Positions 44,200 to 53,472 are shown, numbered from the stretch's first letter. The stretch: 64,000 nt of DNA from Lewinellaceae bacterium (GCA_020636155.1 JACJYM010000004.1:62001-126000), one strand, 5' to 3'. Notes: a model not told the origin generated them from the letters alone. Made by a program: numbers and translations.

Positions 44200-44979
44200 T
44201 TGGTAAATTTTCTAAATAATAAGCAACAAGTCAAGCAGTTACTTGATGAAGCTTTCTTAAAATTTAATCGCGAAGAATTTATTGAAAATGACCCGATAAG
44301 TATTCCCCATTCATATACAAAATTACAGGATGTAGAAATCACGGCTTTATGGACGGCATTGCTATCCTGGGGGCAGCGTAAAACCATTATCAATAAAGCG
44401 AAAGAGCTATTTTCTTTAATGGATAATCAGCCTTATGAATTCATCATGAATGCCTCCGACGATGAGATGAAAACATTATCAAAGTTTAAACATCGAACTT
44501 TTCAATTTGATGACACCCTAGCTTTTATTGATTTTTTTAAAAAGTATTACACCAGAAACCAAAGTTTAGAAGACCTATTTCTGAATGAAGATGAATCCAT
44601 TCGCAAAGGTATCGAACATTTCCATGAGCAATTTTTCTCTATTGCTACTCATCTATCTCGCACTAAAAAACACGTTCCTACTCCCTCTAAAAATTCAGCT
44701 AGTAAGCGTCTCAATATGTTCTTGCGATGGATGGTAAGAACAGATGAACATGGTGTAGATTTTGGTTTATGGAAGAAAATTGACACGAAAAACCTCATGA
44801 TACCTCTCGATATACACGTGGCACGAGTTTCTACTCAATTGGGTTTACTCACAAGAAAACAAAGTGACTGGAAAGCTGTAGAAGAACTCACTAAAAACCT
44901 CCGAATGTATGATGCTCAAGACCCGATTAAATACGATTTTTCACTATTTGGAATGGGAGTATTGAAAGAAGATTTCTAA
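44200..44979 (+). CDS. TIGR02757/DUF2400-family protein
   Basis: A 259-residue protein, probably starting at the TTG at 44200 because no ATG or GTG fits before the conserved N-terminus. Recognisable segments are KFNREEFIENDPISIPH, EITALWTALLSWGQRKTIINKAKEL, SASKRLNMFLRWMVRTDEHGVDFGLW, MIPLDIHVARVSTQLGLL and DPIKYDFSLFGMGV. The family is conserved in Bacteroidota and some Proteobacteria. The helical fold, with an LDIHVARV helix, distantly recalls HhH-type DNA-repair proteins, but no activity is known to me. Confidence 0.85.
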   Translation: MVNFLNNKQQVKQLLDEAFLKFNREEFIENDPISIPHSYTKLQDVEITALWTALLSWGQRKTIINKAKELFSLMDNQPYEFIMNASDDEMKTLSKFKHRTFQFDDTLAFIDFFKKYYTRNQSLEDLFLNEDESIRKGIEHFHEQFFSIATHLSRTKKHVPTPSKNSASKRLNMFLRWMVRTDEHGVDFGLWKKIDTKNLMIPLDIHVARVSTQLGLLTRKQSDWKAVEELTKNLRMYDAQDPIKYDFSLFGMGVLKEDF

Positions 44980-44982
44980 ACA

Positions 44983-45017
44983 AAAGAGGCGATCCGTACC
45001 CCGAACCGCCTCTTTTT
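44983..45017. terminator. Bidirectional intrinsic terminator
   Basis: The arms AAGAGGCG and CGCCTCTT form a GC-rich stem with a 15-nt loop, preceded by A residues and followed by a T run. It lies between the convergent DUF2400 and lipoprotein genes. Confidence 0.75.
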
Positions 45018-45035
45018 AAAATTTTTATTTGCAAA

Positions 45036-46247
45036 TTAATGCTTGATGTCTATTACATAGTTGTCGGCATTGCTATCAGCGACAAAATTTACTTCTGTAA
45101 AATTTAACAAATAGTAATTATCGCCATTTTTAACCATCACCATGTCACCCACATTAATTGGATTACTTACTGAAAACTCAGTACCACCGTCCCAAAGCGA
45201 TACTAATTCTGTATCATAATTGGCAGCATCAAATGTAAAGCTCTCTGACACACCACCTTGGCCCGGAACAATATATCGCAGTACAGAACCATTCACTCCT
45301 GATACCTGTCTTCTCCAGTTTTCTTCGCCAACAGGTATGGTATCATCAACTCCCATATCTCTGATTTCTGCACTACTTGAAGCCGAACCGGTACCTGTTC
45401 CATTGTCAAGATCAAGACCTCCTGTTCCAGAAGGGCCGGCTTGGTTGAATAACACACCTGCTATTGTATTCAATTGATTACCAGTACTCACATCAAATGA
45501 AAATTCATCGGACAAATCATTTTGATCATATAATTGTATAGTGTATGAATTTAGACCCGCTTCTGGTTTCGCTCTTAGAAGTAATTTTATATTTTGTCCT
45601 CCAGAAGCTAAAATTTCGGTGATATCAATTCCAGAAAAGCCCAAATCATATGTATCCGTTCCTACTGTAATTGAAACAACTCTTCCATCCTCCATTAATT
45701 CTCCATTTTCAAAAACAAATAGATTTTTTAAGTCCGAAGAACCAGGTGCCATGCTAAAGTTAACATTAAATAGTCCACCAGGTGTCGCAGTTATTGGGGA
45801 GCTTCCGTTGAAAGTAATGGTAGGTCCTTCTCCATCATAATTGACCGTAGTGCTTGCGGAGTCGCTATTTCCGTCAGTATCTTTTACTGTAAAAGTCAGA
45901 TTTGAAGAAGTACCTGTTGATTTGGATCTTATCACGATACTATAGGTAAACCCATTCGTGTCAGAATTAAATAAAACAGTAGGATTATTAGACATTTGAG
46001 TTCCATTAATAAAAACTCTACTAATATCTACTAATGACCCATCTTCAGTAATCTCAAAAGAGCTTAGCGCTAAATCTCCTGGTTGAGCAGTAACCGAAAC
46101 TGTAAAATCAGTATCAACTTGTGTACTTATTGTCGTTGGAGTCACAGAAATGCTAGGATCATTGCTATTGGTGTCTTCAGTACATGAAGAAATAAAGCCT
46201 ACTCCAAGCATTACCAATAGTAAATAAGATAAATTTTTAAGTTTCAT
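45036..46247 (-). CDS. Surface lipoprotein with Ig-like domains, function unknown
   Basis: A 403-residue lipoprotein with signal MKLKNLSYLLLVMLGVGFISSC and lipidation at Cys22. The mature part begins with an acidic/Asn-rich linker (TEDTNSNDPS). Two beta-sandwich-like domains of about 110 residues each follow, with strands such as TVSVTAQPGDLALSSFEITEDG and FNVNFSMAPGSSDLKNLFVFENGELM that look like copies of one unit. A C-terminal domain (about 265-403) starts with a Gly/Thr/Ser-rich stretch. It may be exposed at the cell surface, but I recognise no enzyme motif. Confidence 0.72.
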   Translation of the reverse strand: MKLKNLSYLLLVMLGVGFISSCTEDTNSNDPSISVTPTTISTQVDTDFTVSVTAQPGDLALSSFEITEDGSLVDISRVFINGTQMSNNPTVLFNSDTNGFTYSIVIRSKSTGTSSNLTFTVKDTDGNSDSASTTVNYDGEGPTITFNGSSPITATPGGLFNVNFSMAPGSSDLKNLFVFENGELMEDGRVVSITVGTDTYDLGFSGIDITEILASGGQNIKLLLRAKPEAGLNSYTIQLYDQNDLSDEFSFDVSTGNQLNTIAGVLFNQAGPSGTGGLDLDNGTGTGSASSSAEIRDMGVDDTIPVGEENWRRQVSGVNGSVLRYIVPGQGGVSESFTFDAANYDTELVSLWDGGTEFSVSNPINVGDMVMVKNGDNYYLLNFTEVNFVADSNADNYVIDIKH

Positions 46248-46377
46248 AAGTGTTAAAATTGTTTAATGAATATATTCAAAATTCACTCTTAGCTAAAGAG
46301 CTAAAAGAAATAACCACTATATTAACGTTTTGTTTTTCAAAAAAGTCACGTATTTTACGTCAAAATCAAAATATTTA

Positions 46378-47778
46378 ATGGTTTACGAGAACTTGGAACC
46401 ACTGTTTAAAAATGATGCCATTGTTTTTGGGTTATTAATGGCAATCTTAGCATTCGTGTTTTATACATCCAGCTTGAAAGAGGGTTTTTGGGCTAAATTT
46501 TACACCTATATTCCGGGTATTTTATTGGCCTATTTCTTACCTGCTTTATTAAATTGGCCATTAGGTCTCATTGCACCGGAATGGTATTCTAATAGTTTAC
46601 ATCTATTCTTATCAGAGCAGGATTTACAATTGCCTCCTAATTTAAACTTTTCTGAAATAACCGAATTTTTAGTGTCAAATGGAATTCCTGAAAAGGCAAT
46701 AAAATCATTTCAACAAAGTTCTCATTTATATTTTGTGGCCTCGCGGTATTTATTGCCTGCGAGTCTCATTTTATTTAGTTTAAGCATTGACATAAAAGGT
46801 ATAATAAAACTGGGTCCTAAAGCATTGATTATGTTTTTTACAGCGACTCTGGGTATTATTTTGGGTGGACCGATTGCACTCTATCTCACATCAGGTATCT
46901 TACCTGATCTGATCAAAACAGACCCTTCAGAAATATGGAAAGGGCTGAGTACCATTGCGGGAAGTTGGATCGGTGGTGGTGCCAATCAAACGGCCATGAA
47001 AGAGATTTATGAAGTCAACGACAGCTTGTTCGGCACTATGATTGTAGTCGATGTCATCGTCGCCAATATTTGGATGGGGTTAATCCTATATGGTACCAAT
47101 ATCTCTGGAAAGATAGACAAATGGCTGAAAGCGGATACATCAGCAATCGAGGATCTCAAGAAAAGGGTTTCAGACTATAGAGCCAGTGTCGAAAGAATTC
47201 CTACAAAAGCACTGACAATATTACTCATGGCCACTGCTTTTGTAGGGGTAGCCTTCTCTCATTTAGGTGCTGAATTGATTGTGCCAATTCTTAAGAATCA
47301 CGATGAATTTATCAAGAATTGGAAATTAGATTCTCTCCAAAGTGGCTTTTTCTGGCTTGTATTAATCGCCACCATTTACGGTATAGCCCTATCATTTACT
47401 AAGGCAAGGACACTCGAAGGGGTAGGTGCCAGTCGATGGGGTTCAATATTTATTTTCATCTTAGTGACGACCATTGGTATGAAAATGAACTTGGGAGAAG
47501 TCATGGATAATTTGGGATTATTTTTAGTGGGAATAATCTGGATGGCGGTTCATGTGATTATTCTACTCATCGTGGCTAAAATTATTAAAGCACCTTTCTT
47601 TTTTGTTGCCGTTGGGAGCCAAGCCAATGTCGGTGGTGCAGCATCGGCACCAGTTGTTGCTTCGGCCTTTGATGATTCTTTGGCAACGGTCGGAGTGCTC
47701 ATGGCCGTGCTGGGATATGGAATAGGTACTGTGGGAGCATTAATCTGTGCCCAACTCATGGCATTGGTAAGTTTTTAA
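46378..47778 (+). CDS. DUF819-family membrane protein
   Basis: A 466-residue protein from the ATG at 46378 (a TTG at 46330 would add 16 residues). It has about ten to twelve hydrophobic helices in two pseudo-symmetric halves. GSWIGGGANQTAMKE and VAVGSQANVGGAASAPVVASAF are the paired glycine-rich motifs of DUF819, a family distantly related to sodium-dependent transporters of the BART type. It is 3 bp upstream of the deacetylase gene, so translation is probably coupled. The substrate is unknown. Confidence 0.9.
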   Translation: MVYENLEPLFKNDAIVFGLLMAILAFVFYTSSLKEGFWAKFYTYIPGILLAYFLPALLNWPLGLIAPEWYSNSLHLFLSEQDLQLPPNLNFSEITEFLVSNGIPEKAIKSFQQSSHLYFVASRYLLPASLILFSLSIDIKGIIKLGPKALIMFFTATLGIILGGPIALYLTSGILPDLIKTDPSEIWKGLSTIAGSWIGGGANQTAMKEIYEVNDSLFGTMIVVDVIVANIWMGLILYGTNISGKIDKWLKADTSAIEDLKKRVSDYRASVERIPTKALTILLMATAFVGVAFSHLGAELIVPILKNHDEFIKNWKLDSLQSGFFWLVLIATIYGIALSFTKARTLEGVGASRWGSIFIFILVTTIGMKMNLGEVMDNLGLFLVGIIWMAVHVIILLIVAKIIKAPFFFVAVGSQANVGGAASAPVVASAFDDSLATVGVLMAVLGYGIGTVGALICAQLMALVSF

Positions 47779-47781
47779 CGA

Positions 47782-48435
47782 GTGTATTTTTTTAAAACAC
47801 CAGATATTATACAAAAACTTTTTCCGAGAATTACTTGGAAAATGGAGGATTCAGAAAGGGTTGTATATCTTACATTTGATGACGGCCCGATTCCAGAGGT
47901 CACCCCATTCGTACTCGATGTGCTAAGAGATAATGGAGCCGAAGCAAGTTTTTTTTGTGTAGGAGAAAATGCTTATAAACACAATGAGATTTATAAACTA
48001 ATATTAGAGAATGGTCACACAGTAGGGAACCACACTTACAACCATCTTTCCTCATGGTCGGTATCCGGTCAAGAATATACTGAAAATTGTGAAAAGGCAT
48101 CAATGTACATAAGTAGTTCATGGTTCAGACCGCCGTATGGAAAGCTCACCCCCTTGACCTATTCTACCCTTCTAAAAATGCATTATAAGATATGTATGTG
48201 GGACATATTGACAGGCGATTTCGATACTACAAAAAACTCTAATTCAATTCTTGAAAATTGTAAAAAATACATTTCCAATGGATCAATTCTCGTTTTACAT
48301 GACAATGTTAAAACCTTCAAAACACTTGAAACGTTACTACCTCAGCTCTGCCATTTTTTAAGCTCAGAAGGATACGAAATGCGGGCTTTACCCAAATTAC
48401 AGAACAATAAAACGAATCAGATTGGAAGAAAATAA
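47782..48435 (+). CDS. Polysaccharide deacetylase (NodB-like)
   Basis: A 217-residue carbohydrate esterase family 4 enzyme starting at a GTG at 47782. The metal site motifs are visible: TFDDGP (catalytic base and metal Asp), HTVGNHTYNH (two metal His residues), RPPYGK and the late LVLHDN with the catalytic His. There is no signal peptide, so it acts inside the cell or is exported in an unknown way. It removes N-acetyl groups from peptidoglycan or another glycan; which one is not decided. It overlaps thiL by 14 nt. Confidence 0.9.
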   Translation: MYFFKTPDIIQKLFPRITWKMEDSERVVYLTFDDGPIPEVTPFVLDVLRDNGAEASFFCVGENAYKHNEIYKLILENGHTVGNHTYNHLSSWSVSGQEYTENCEKASMYISSSWFRPPYGKLTPLTYSTLLKMHYKICMWDILTGDFDTTKNSNSILENCKKYISNGSILVLHDNVKTFKTLETLLPQLCHFLSSEGYEMRALPKLQNNKTNQIGRK

Positions 48436-49462
48436 AAGGACAGATGTAAATACTCTTGGCGAATTTGGTTTAATCCTACATTTGACTAAAGATTTTAATT
48501 CTGTAAATAGAAGCACTATAAAAGCAATAGGCGACGATAGTGCCGTGATTGATATTGACAATGACAGAGCAATGTGTATCAGCACAGACATGCTCGTGGA
48601 AGGCATTCACTTTGACCTAATCTATACGCCTTTGAAGCATTTGGGTTATAAGTCGGTCGTCGTCAATCTTTCAGACATCTGTGCCATGAATGCCATTCCT
48701 CAGCACATCACAGTGTCCATAGCCATCAGTAGCAAGTACAGTGTCGAAGCTCTTGACGAATTATATTCCGGAATAAAATTAGCCTGCCAACTATATAATG
48801 TAGATCTAGTCGGTGGTGATACGACCTCTTCTCCACGAGGCATGACAATAAGTGTTACCGCGGTCGGAATTGCCAAAAAATCAGAAATTGCTTATCGAAG
48901 CGGTGCTAAGCCGGGTGATATTATTTGTGCGACAGGAGATTTTGGCGCAGCATATATTGGTCTGCAAGTTTTGGAAAGAGAAAAACAACTTTTCCTTGAC
49001 AATCCTGATATAAAACCCGAATTGGAAGAACACTCCTATGCTGTAAGCCGATTTTTAAAACCAGAAGCCAGATTGGATGCTGTGCAATATTTCCATCAAA
49101 ATGACATTATTCCCACATCGATGATAGATGTCTCTGATGGTCTAGCCTCTGAGGTGATGCATATATGCAAAGAATCTGGAGTTGGTGCTTATCTCGAGGA
49201 AGGTAAAGTGGCCATCAATCCTGAAGTTGAGGAGCAATCGATAAAATTTGGAATCAATCCCATTGTGGCGGCATTAAATGGCGGTGAAGACTATGAGCTC
49301 CTCTTTACCGTCGACCCAAAAGATCTTGAAAAAATTAGGTTTATGCCGGAGATATTTATCATAGGAGAAATCACCAATCCAGAAGATGGCATCATGTTGC
49401 ATACGACTGGGGGCCACATACATCCTTTAAAAGCGCAAGGTTGGGTACACTTCGAGAATTAA
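48422..49462 (+). CDS. thiL: Thiamine-monophosphate kinase
   Basis: A 346-residue enzyme of the PurM/AIRS fold that phosphorylates thiamine phosphate to thiamine diphosphate. It has TLGEFGLI near the start, then IGDDSAVID, STDMLVEGIHFD, the metal/ATP segment LVGGDTTSSP, MIDVSDGLASE and NGGEDYELLF, all family signatures. Translation probably starts at the TTG at 48422, inside the deacetylase gene, since the next Met lies in the conserved core. It is convergent with the DUF502 gene, with a 4-nt overlap. Confidence 0.93.
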   Translation: MEENKRTDVNTLGEFGLILHLTKDFNSVNRSTIKAIGDDSAVIDIDNDRAMCISTDMLVEGIHFDLIYTPLKHLGYKSVVVNLSDICAMNAIPQHITVSIAISSKYSVEALDELYSGIKLACQLYNVDLVGGDTTSSPRGMTISVTAVGIAKKSEIAYRSGAKPGDIICATGDFGAAYIGLQVLEREKQLFLDNPDIKPELEEHSYAVSRFLKPEARLDAVQYFHQNDIIPTSMIDVSDGLASEVMHICKESGVGAYLEEGKVAINPEVEEQSIKFGINPIVAALNGGEDYELLFTVDPKDLEKIRFMPEIFIIGEITNPEDGIMLHTTGGHIHPLKAQGWVHFEN

Positions 49463-50037
49463 TCAATAGATTCTTCTTCGAGATTTATCACTCCACCCGA
49501 AAGCACGTATTGCATGATGTCTTTTGGTTTTTGCTGTAAAACAGTAATCCTGTCAATTGGCACTAGATATAGATCACCTGCAATAGAAAAAGAAATCGGA
49601 AAATACACGGCATAGAGTTCCTTGCTCGAGTCTAATCCAGTGATGGATTCTGCCGCTTTATTGGTAATAAACCCCACTTTGTACAATTCGGATTGGCTCA
49701 TTTTAACCAGTACAGGCTCAGTAAATTTTTTGTCCTTTCCGACAAATACCATGGTGATGTCCTTGATAGATTTATATAAAAAACCAATAACCGGAATCCT
49801 CTTTAATAATTTATCAAAATATTCTCCGACACTACTCCAAAAATACATGGAACTTAGTACACCAAGCGCCACGATGATGAAAAATAGGATTAAGTATTGT
49901 ATGATAGAAAAATTAAAATTGGTGAGTTCCTTCAGTTTTGATATTAAATAGAAAAGAACAAACATGGTTAAGCTCAACGGCAGCAAAACCGCCAATCCAG
50001 CCAAAAAATATCTGAATGTTTTTTTAATGAGCCACAT
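49459..50037 (-). CDS. DUF502-family membrane protein
   Basis: A 192-residue protein with two N-terminal transmembrane helices (about 8-32 and 45-68). A soluble domain follows, starting RIPVIGFLYKSIKDI and containing EPVLVKMSQSELYKVGFITNK and YAVYFPISFSIAGDLYLVPIDRI, as in the DUF502 family. Function is unknown. Plant homologues (LCV proteins) are linked to membrane traffic and do not help here. The start lies 14 nt inside the TerC gene end on the same strand, so the two are coupled. Confidence 0.85.
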   Translation of the reverse strand: MWLIKKTFRYFLAGLAVLLPLSLTMFVLFYLISKLKELTNFNFSIIQYLILFFIIVALGVLSSMYFWSSVGEYFDKLLKRIPVIGFLYKSIKDITMVFVGKDKKFTEPVLVKMSQSELYKVGFITNKAAESITGLDSSKELYAVYFPISFSIAGDLYLVPIDRITVLQQKPKDIMQYVLSGGVINLEEESID

Positions 50038-50974
50038 TTTCTTTACTGTTCATTTTTTCTAGTGAAACAAAAATACCAATGGCAATGGCAATTCCAATAT
50101 ACAACAAAGAAAACCATTCTGGAAATTCTACGAAATTATGTGTCAATAATTTTATGGCAACAAAAAGTAGAATGGCGAAGACACTGTACTTGAGATATTT
50201 GAATTTCTCGAGCATATTGGCCAAAAAGAAATAGAAAGACCTCAATCCCAATACGGCAAAAATATTGGAACTAAATACAATAAACGGATCGGTAGTAATA
50301 GCCAATATCGCAGGAATACTATCAACTGCAAAGAGCAAGTCAGTCAACTCAATAAGGATTAAAGCACCCATCAGAGGAGTCGCCATTTTTACCCCGTTTT
50401 TATATGTAAAGAAGTGGTCTCCATCTAAATTGTCAGAAATTTTAAATAATTTTTTTACAAATCGGGTAATAACAGAATTTGTATGTTCTTCTTCATCACT
50501 GTGAGCTAGCATATTGAACGCCGTATATAGTAGAAAAGCGCCAAATACATAGGTAATCCAACTTAGGTTATTGAAAAGTGCCACACCGAATCCGATAAAT
50601 ATCCCTCTGAAAACAATAGCCCCTAAAATACCCCAAAACAAAACTTTGTGCTGATACTTCATAGGGATTTTGTAATTGGAAAATATCACCGCAATCACAA
50701 ACAAATTGTCAACACTTAACGATAGCTCAATCAGATATCCACTGATATATTTAATCACGGCACCTGTGGGGCTAATATTGGCACGGTTAGGCAACAGTTC
50801 ATGTAGGTACAAGTAGTAAATCACTCCTGAAAACGAAAGTGCTATCAGTAACCAAAACAGAGATTCCTTAGCAACTGTTGATGGTTTAGGAACCTCACTT
50901 TTCTTATTTAACACCAGCATATCAAATGCCAGCAATATTAATACCAATAACAAAAATCCTATCCAGATGTACAT
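50024..50974 (-). CDS. TerC/Alx-family membrane protein
   Basis: A 316-residue membrane protein from the ATG at 50974 (MYIWIGFLLL). A longer in-frame TTG start at 51073 would run into the promoter region. It has about nine helices, and the conserved acidic motifs GYLIELSLSVDNLFVI, GALILIELTDLLFAVDSIPAILAI and FAVLGLRSFYF are those of the Alx/TerC family. Members handle manganese or other metal export, or pH-linked stress. The gene is divergent from kmo and carries an upstream module shared with the nitroreductase gene. Confidence 0.93.
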   Translation of the reverse strand: MYIWIGFLLLVLILLAFDMLVLNKKSEVPKPSTVAKESLFWLLIALSFSGVIYYLYLHELLPNRANISPTGAVIKYISGYLIELSLSVDNLFVIAVIFSNYKIPMKYQHKVLFWGILGAIVFRGIFIGFGVALFNNLSWITYVFGAFLLYTAFNMLAHSDEEEHTNSVITRFVKKLFKISDNLDGDHFFTYKNGVKMATPLMGALILIELTDLLFAVDSIPAILAITTDPFIVFSSNIFAVLGLRSFYFFLANMLEKFKYLKYSVFAILLFVAIKLLTHNFVEFPEWFSLLYIGIAIAIGIFVSLEKMNSKENVAH

Positions 50975-51070
50975 TCCTCTAAAATTTCTACAGCAAATGA
51001 AATCATTATTTTTAACATTACAATCACAGGACACATTACATCTATTTAAAATTGTTGGTTTATCAAAAAT

Positions 51071-51131
51071 CAAACATGTAGTTTAATCATTATCTCCGTG
51101 TGTCTTTATTATATCAGACATGGTCTGTTTC
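51071..51131 (-). promoter_or_regulatory. Promoter/operator module upstream of terC, copy 1
   Basis: The 13-bp palindrome CAGAC-ATG-GTCTG lies at 51115-51127. A -7-like CATGTTTG (minus strand) lies 36 bp closer to the gene, at 51071-51078. Common segments, in the same order and nearly the same spacing, occur upstream of the nitroreductase gene at 53411-53472. It lies in the 320-bp divergent gap between terC and kmo, which otherwise holds no gene. Confidence 0.5.
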
Positions 51132-51294
51132 ATTTTATCTTGGTATTCCCAAGTTTCTATCTCAATCTAGAAAACGATCATCTATCTCCCCATTTTAGAC
51201 TGTGAATAAATAATACGGAATGGGGCAGATTCCACCATAATAATGTCATGACTGGATTGATTTTTGTTATTTTGTGCCACGATAAAGTATTAAT

Positions 51295-52668
51295 ATGAAA
51301 AAGAAAGTGGCGATAGTAGGAGCCGGACTTTGTGGCTCATTATTGGCATTAAGACTTGCCCAACTTGGATATCAGATAGATGTATTCGAAAAAAGACCCG
51401 ATTTGCGAAAAGTGACCTTAGATGCCGGAAGGTCAATTAACTTGGCGCTATCAGACAGAGGATTGAAAGGCTTGCGGCTAGTAGGTCTCGAAGATGCCGC
51501 CAAAGCCATTTCCATACCCATGCATGGTCGCATGATTCACCCAAAAGGAGCGGAGACCTATTTTATGAAATATAGTGGTCGAGAGACGGATTATATAAAT
51601 TCGATTTCTAGGCCGGGATTGAATGCAATGCTCCTCGATGAAGCTGAAAAAACAGGAAACATCAAGTTACATTTTAACCAATCTTGTAAAAATGTGCTTT
51701 TCGAAGATCACAAGATACAATTGCAAGATGTCAATGGGAACATCAGTTATTATGATTACGATTTAGTTTTTGGAACTGACGGTGCCGGTTCTGCTGTAAG
51801 AACATCCATGAGTAAGAGAAGCAGTTCATTGAGATTTAATTTTTCACAGCAATATCTTGATACAGGTTATAAAGAGCTCGAAATTCCTGCAGGGGAGAAT
51901 GGCAGCTTTAGAATAGAAAAAAATGCCTTGCATATCTGGCCTCGCGATGGGTTTATGATGATTGCACTTCCTAATTTGAATGGTAGTTTTACTGTCACCT
52001 TATTTTTTCCTTTTACCGGTTCTAATTCTTTTGAATATTTGGGACAAGACGACGAAAAAATTGTGCAGTTTTTTAATACTCATTTTCCAAGCGCAGTTCC
52101 CCACATGCCAGACCTTGTAGAAGATTATCACCAAAACCCAAGCAGTTCATTGGGTACCATCAAGTGTTTTCCTTGGTCAGTTGACAGGAGAAGCCTTATC
52201 ATGGGAGATGCAGCCCATGCCGTAGTTCCATTTTATGGACAAGGTATGAATGCCTCCTTTGAAGATGTCACCGTACTAGACGAATTGATGGCAAAGCATG
52301 GTGAAGATTGGGATAGTATCATTACAGAATATGACGACAAGAGAAAACCTGATGCCGATGCCATTGGCGACTTGGCAGTAGATAATTTTTACGAGATGAG
52401 GGATGCCACTAAAGATCCGGTTTTCGGAAGAAAAAGAGCCCTTGAATTACAATTGGAAAACTTGTATCCTGACTATTATGCCAAGTATAGTTTGGTGACC
52501 TTTAATGAAGATATTAGCTATCATGAAGCGATGACTCAGGGTCGCTTTCAGGACGAAGTACTGATGAATTTCGCACGTGGTATTGACGATGTCTCAAAAG
52601 TGGACATAAGCAAAGTCAAGGCAATGATGGATGAAAAATTGAAAGAATTTAAGGCTCAGAAATCTTAG
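51295..52668 (+). CDS. kmo: Kynurenine 3-monooxygenase
   Basis: A 457-residue FAD-dependent hydroxylase that converts kynurenine to 3-hydroxykynurenine in the tryptophan degradation/NAD synthesis branch. The FAD dinucleotide-binding motif is VAIVGAGLCGSLLALRLAQLG at residues 5-25. DAGRSINLALSDRGLKGLR and the GD motif LIMGDAAHAVVPFYGQGMNASFED are typical of KMO. The C-terminal approximately 80 residues are the substrate-side extension of the family. No other kynurenine-pathway gene is adjacent. It is divergent from terC. Confidence 0.93.
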   Translation: MKKKVAIVGAGLCGSLLALRLAQLGYQIDVFEKRPDLRKVTLDAGRSINLALSDRGLKGLRLVGLEDAAKAISIPMHGRMIHPKGAETYFMKYSGRETDYINSISRPGLNAMLLDEAEKTGNIKLHFNQSCKNVLFEDHKIQLQDVNGNISYYDYDLVFGTDGAGSAVRTSMSKRSSSLRFNFSQQYLDTGYKELEIPAGENGSFRIEKNALHIWPRDGFMMIALPNLNGSFTVTLFFPFTGSNSFEYLGQDDEKIVQFFNTHFPSAVPHMPDLVEDYHQNPSSSLGTIKCFPWSVDRRSLIMGDAAHAVVPFYGQGMNASFEDVTVLDELMAKHGEDWDSIITEYDDKRKPDADAIGDLAVDNFYEMRDATKDPVFGRKRALELQLENLYPDYYAKYSLVTFNEDISYHEAMTQGRFQDEVLMNFARGIDDVSKVDISKVKAMMDEKLKEFKAQKS

Positions 52669-52715
52669 CTTACCATCTTCCGTGAAGCAAAGCAATGAAT
52701 AGAAAAGTTTTAATT

Positions 52716-53381
52716 TTATTCAAAATATTTAATGACTTGATCAGAAGTTTTCTTTTCTAGAATGGGAACTTCTGCATCATCTGACGGATGACCAACCGGA
52801 AGCAATAAGTAGGCTCTCTCGTTTTCCGGTCGACCCAATATCTCGTGCAAAAAATTCATTGGACTGGGTGTATGCGTCAGAGTCACCAATCCCACTTGAT
52901 GGATGGCGCTGATTAAAAATCCACAAGCAATACCTACTGACTCATTGACATAATAATTTTTGTGCTTTACTCCTTCTGAATCGACATCATAAGCCGATTT
53001 AAAAACGACAATCAACCATGGTGCCGTCTCCAAAAACGGCTTATGCCAATCAGTATCAAATTTCTCTAAATCACGCAACCACTCTTCACCCATGCGACCA
53101 TGATAATTTTCGTATTCCTCAATTTCGGCGGCCTTCCTAATTTTTGCTTTAAATTCAGGATTACTGATAGCACAAAATGTCCATGGTTGTTTATTGGCAC
53201 CTGACGGAGCTGAGGAAGCTGACATGATTATATTTTCAATAACCTGCTTATCAACAGGTTTGTCCGAAAAAAAACGTATTGATCTACGATTTTCAAGGTT
53301 ATTACGGTAGGTTATCGAATTTTGCAGAATTGCAGAATCCTCCAGTTCTTTATATTGGTATTTTTTAAAACCCTCCTTCAT
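52716..53381 (-). CDS. Nitroreductase-family FMN oxidoreductase
   Basis: A 221-residue flavoprotein of the nitroreductase fold. RRSIRFFSDKPVD is the N-terminal FMN phosphate-binding segment. SSAPSGANKQPWTFCAIS is the second FMN motif, and VGIACGFLISAIHQVGLVTLTHTPSPM and LLPVGHPSDDAEVP form the C-terminal part. The sequence resembles the subgroup containing iodotyrosine-deiodinase-like enzymes, but specificity is uncertain. Its upstream region carries the same promoter/operator module as terC. Confidence 0.88.
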   Translation of the reverse strand: MKEGFKKYQYKELEDSAILQNSITYRNNLENRRSIRFFSDKPVDKQVIENIIMSASSAPSGANKQPWTFCAISNPEFKAKIRKAAEIEEYENYHGRMGEEWLRDLEKFDTDWHKPFLETAPWLIVVFKSAYDVDSEGVKHKNYYVNESVGIACGFLISAIHQVGLVTLTHTPSPMNFLHEILGRPENERAYLLLPVGHPSDDAEVPILEKKTSDQVIKYFE

Positions 53382-53410
53382 GTATGTAAAATTAGTTTGT
53401 TAATCAAAAT

Positions 53411-53472
53411 CAAACATAAAAACCAATCATCCCAACATATGTGTCATAATTAATTCAGACATGATCTGTTTC
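53411..53472 (-). promoter_or_regulatory. Promoter/operator module upstream of the nitroreductase gene, copy 2
   Basis: The 13-bp near-palindrome CAGAC-ATG-ATCTG lies at 53456-53468. A -7 element TATGTTTG (minus strand) lies 37 bp closer to the gene, at 53411-53418. The intervening sequence shares AATCAT and GTGTC with the copy upstream of terC, so the two regions align over about 70 bp with one gap. Confidence 0.55.

Noticed and set aside
51073..51073. A TTG start for the TerC-family gene, adding 33 Cys-containing residues
   Set aside because: The extension lacks family similarity and overlaps the shared promoter module. MYIWIGFLLL at 50974 is the normal TerC start.
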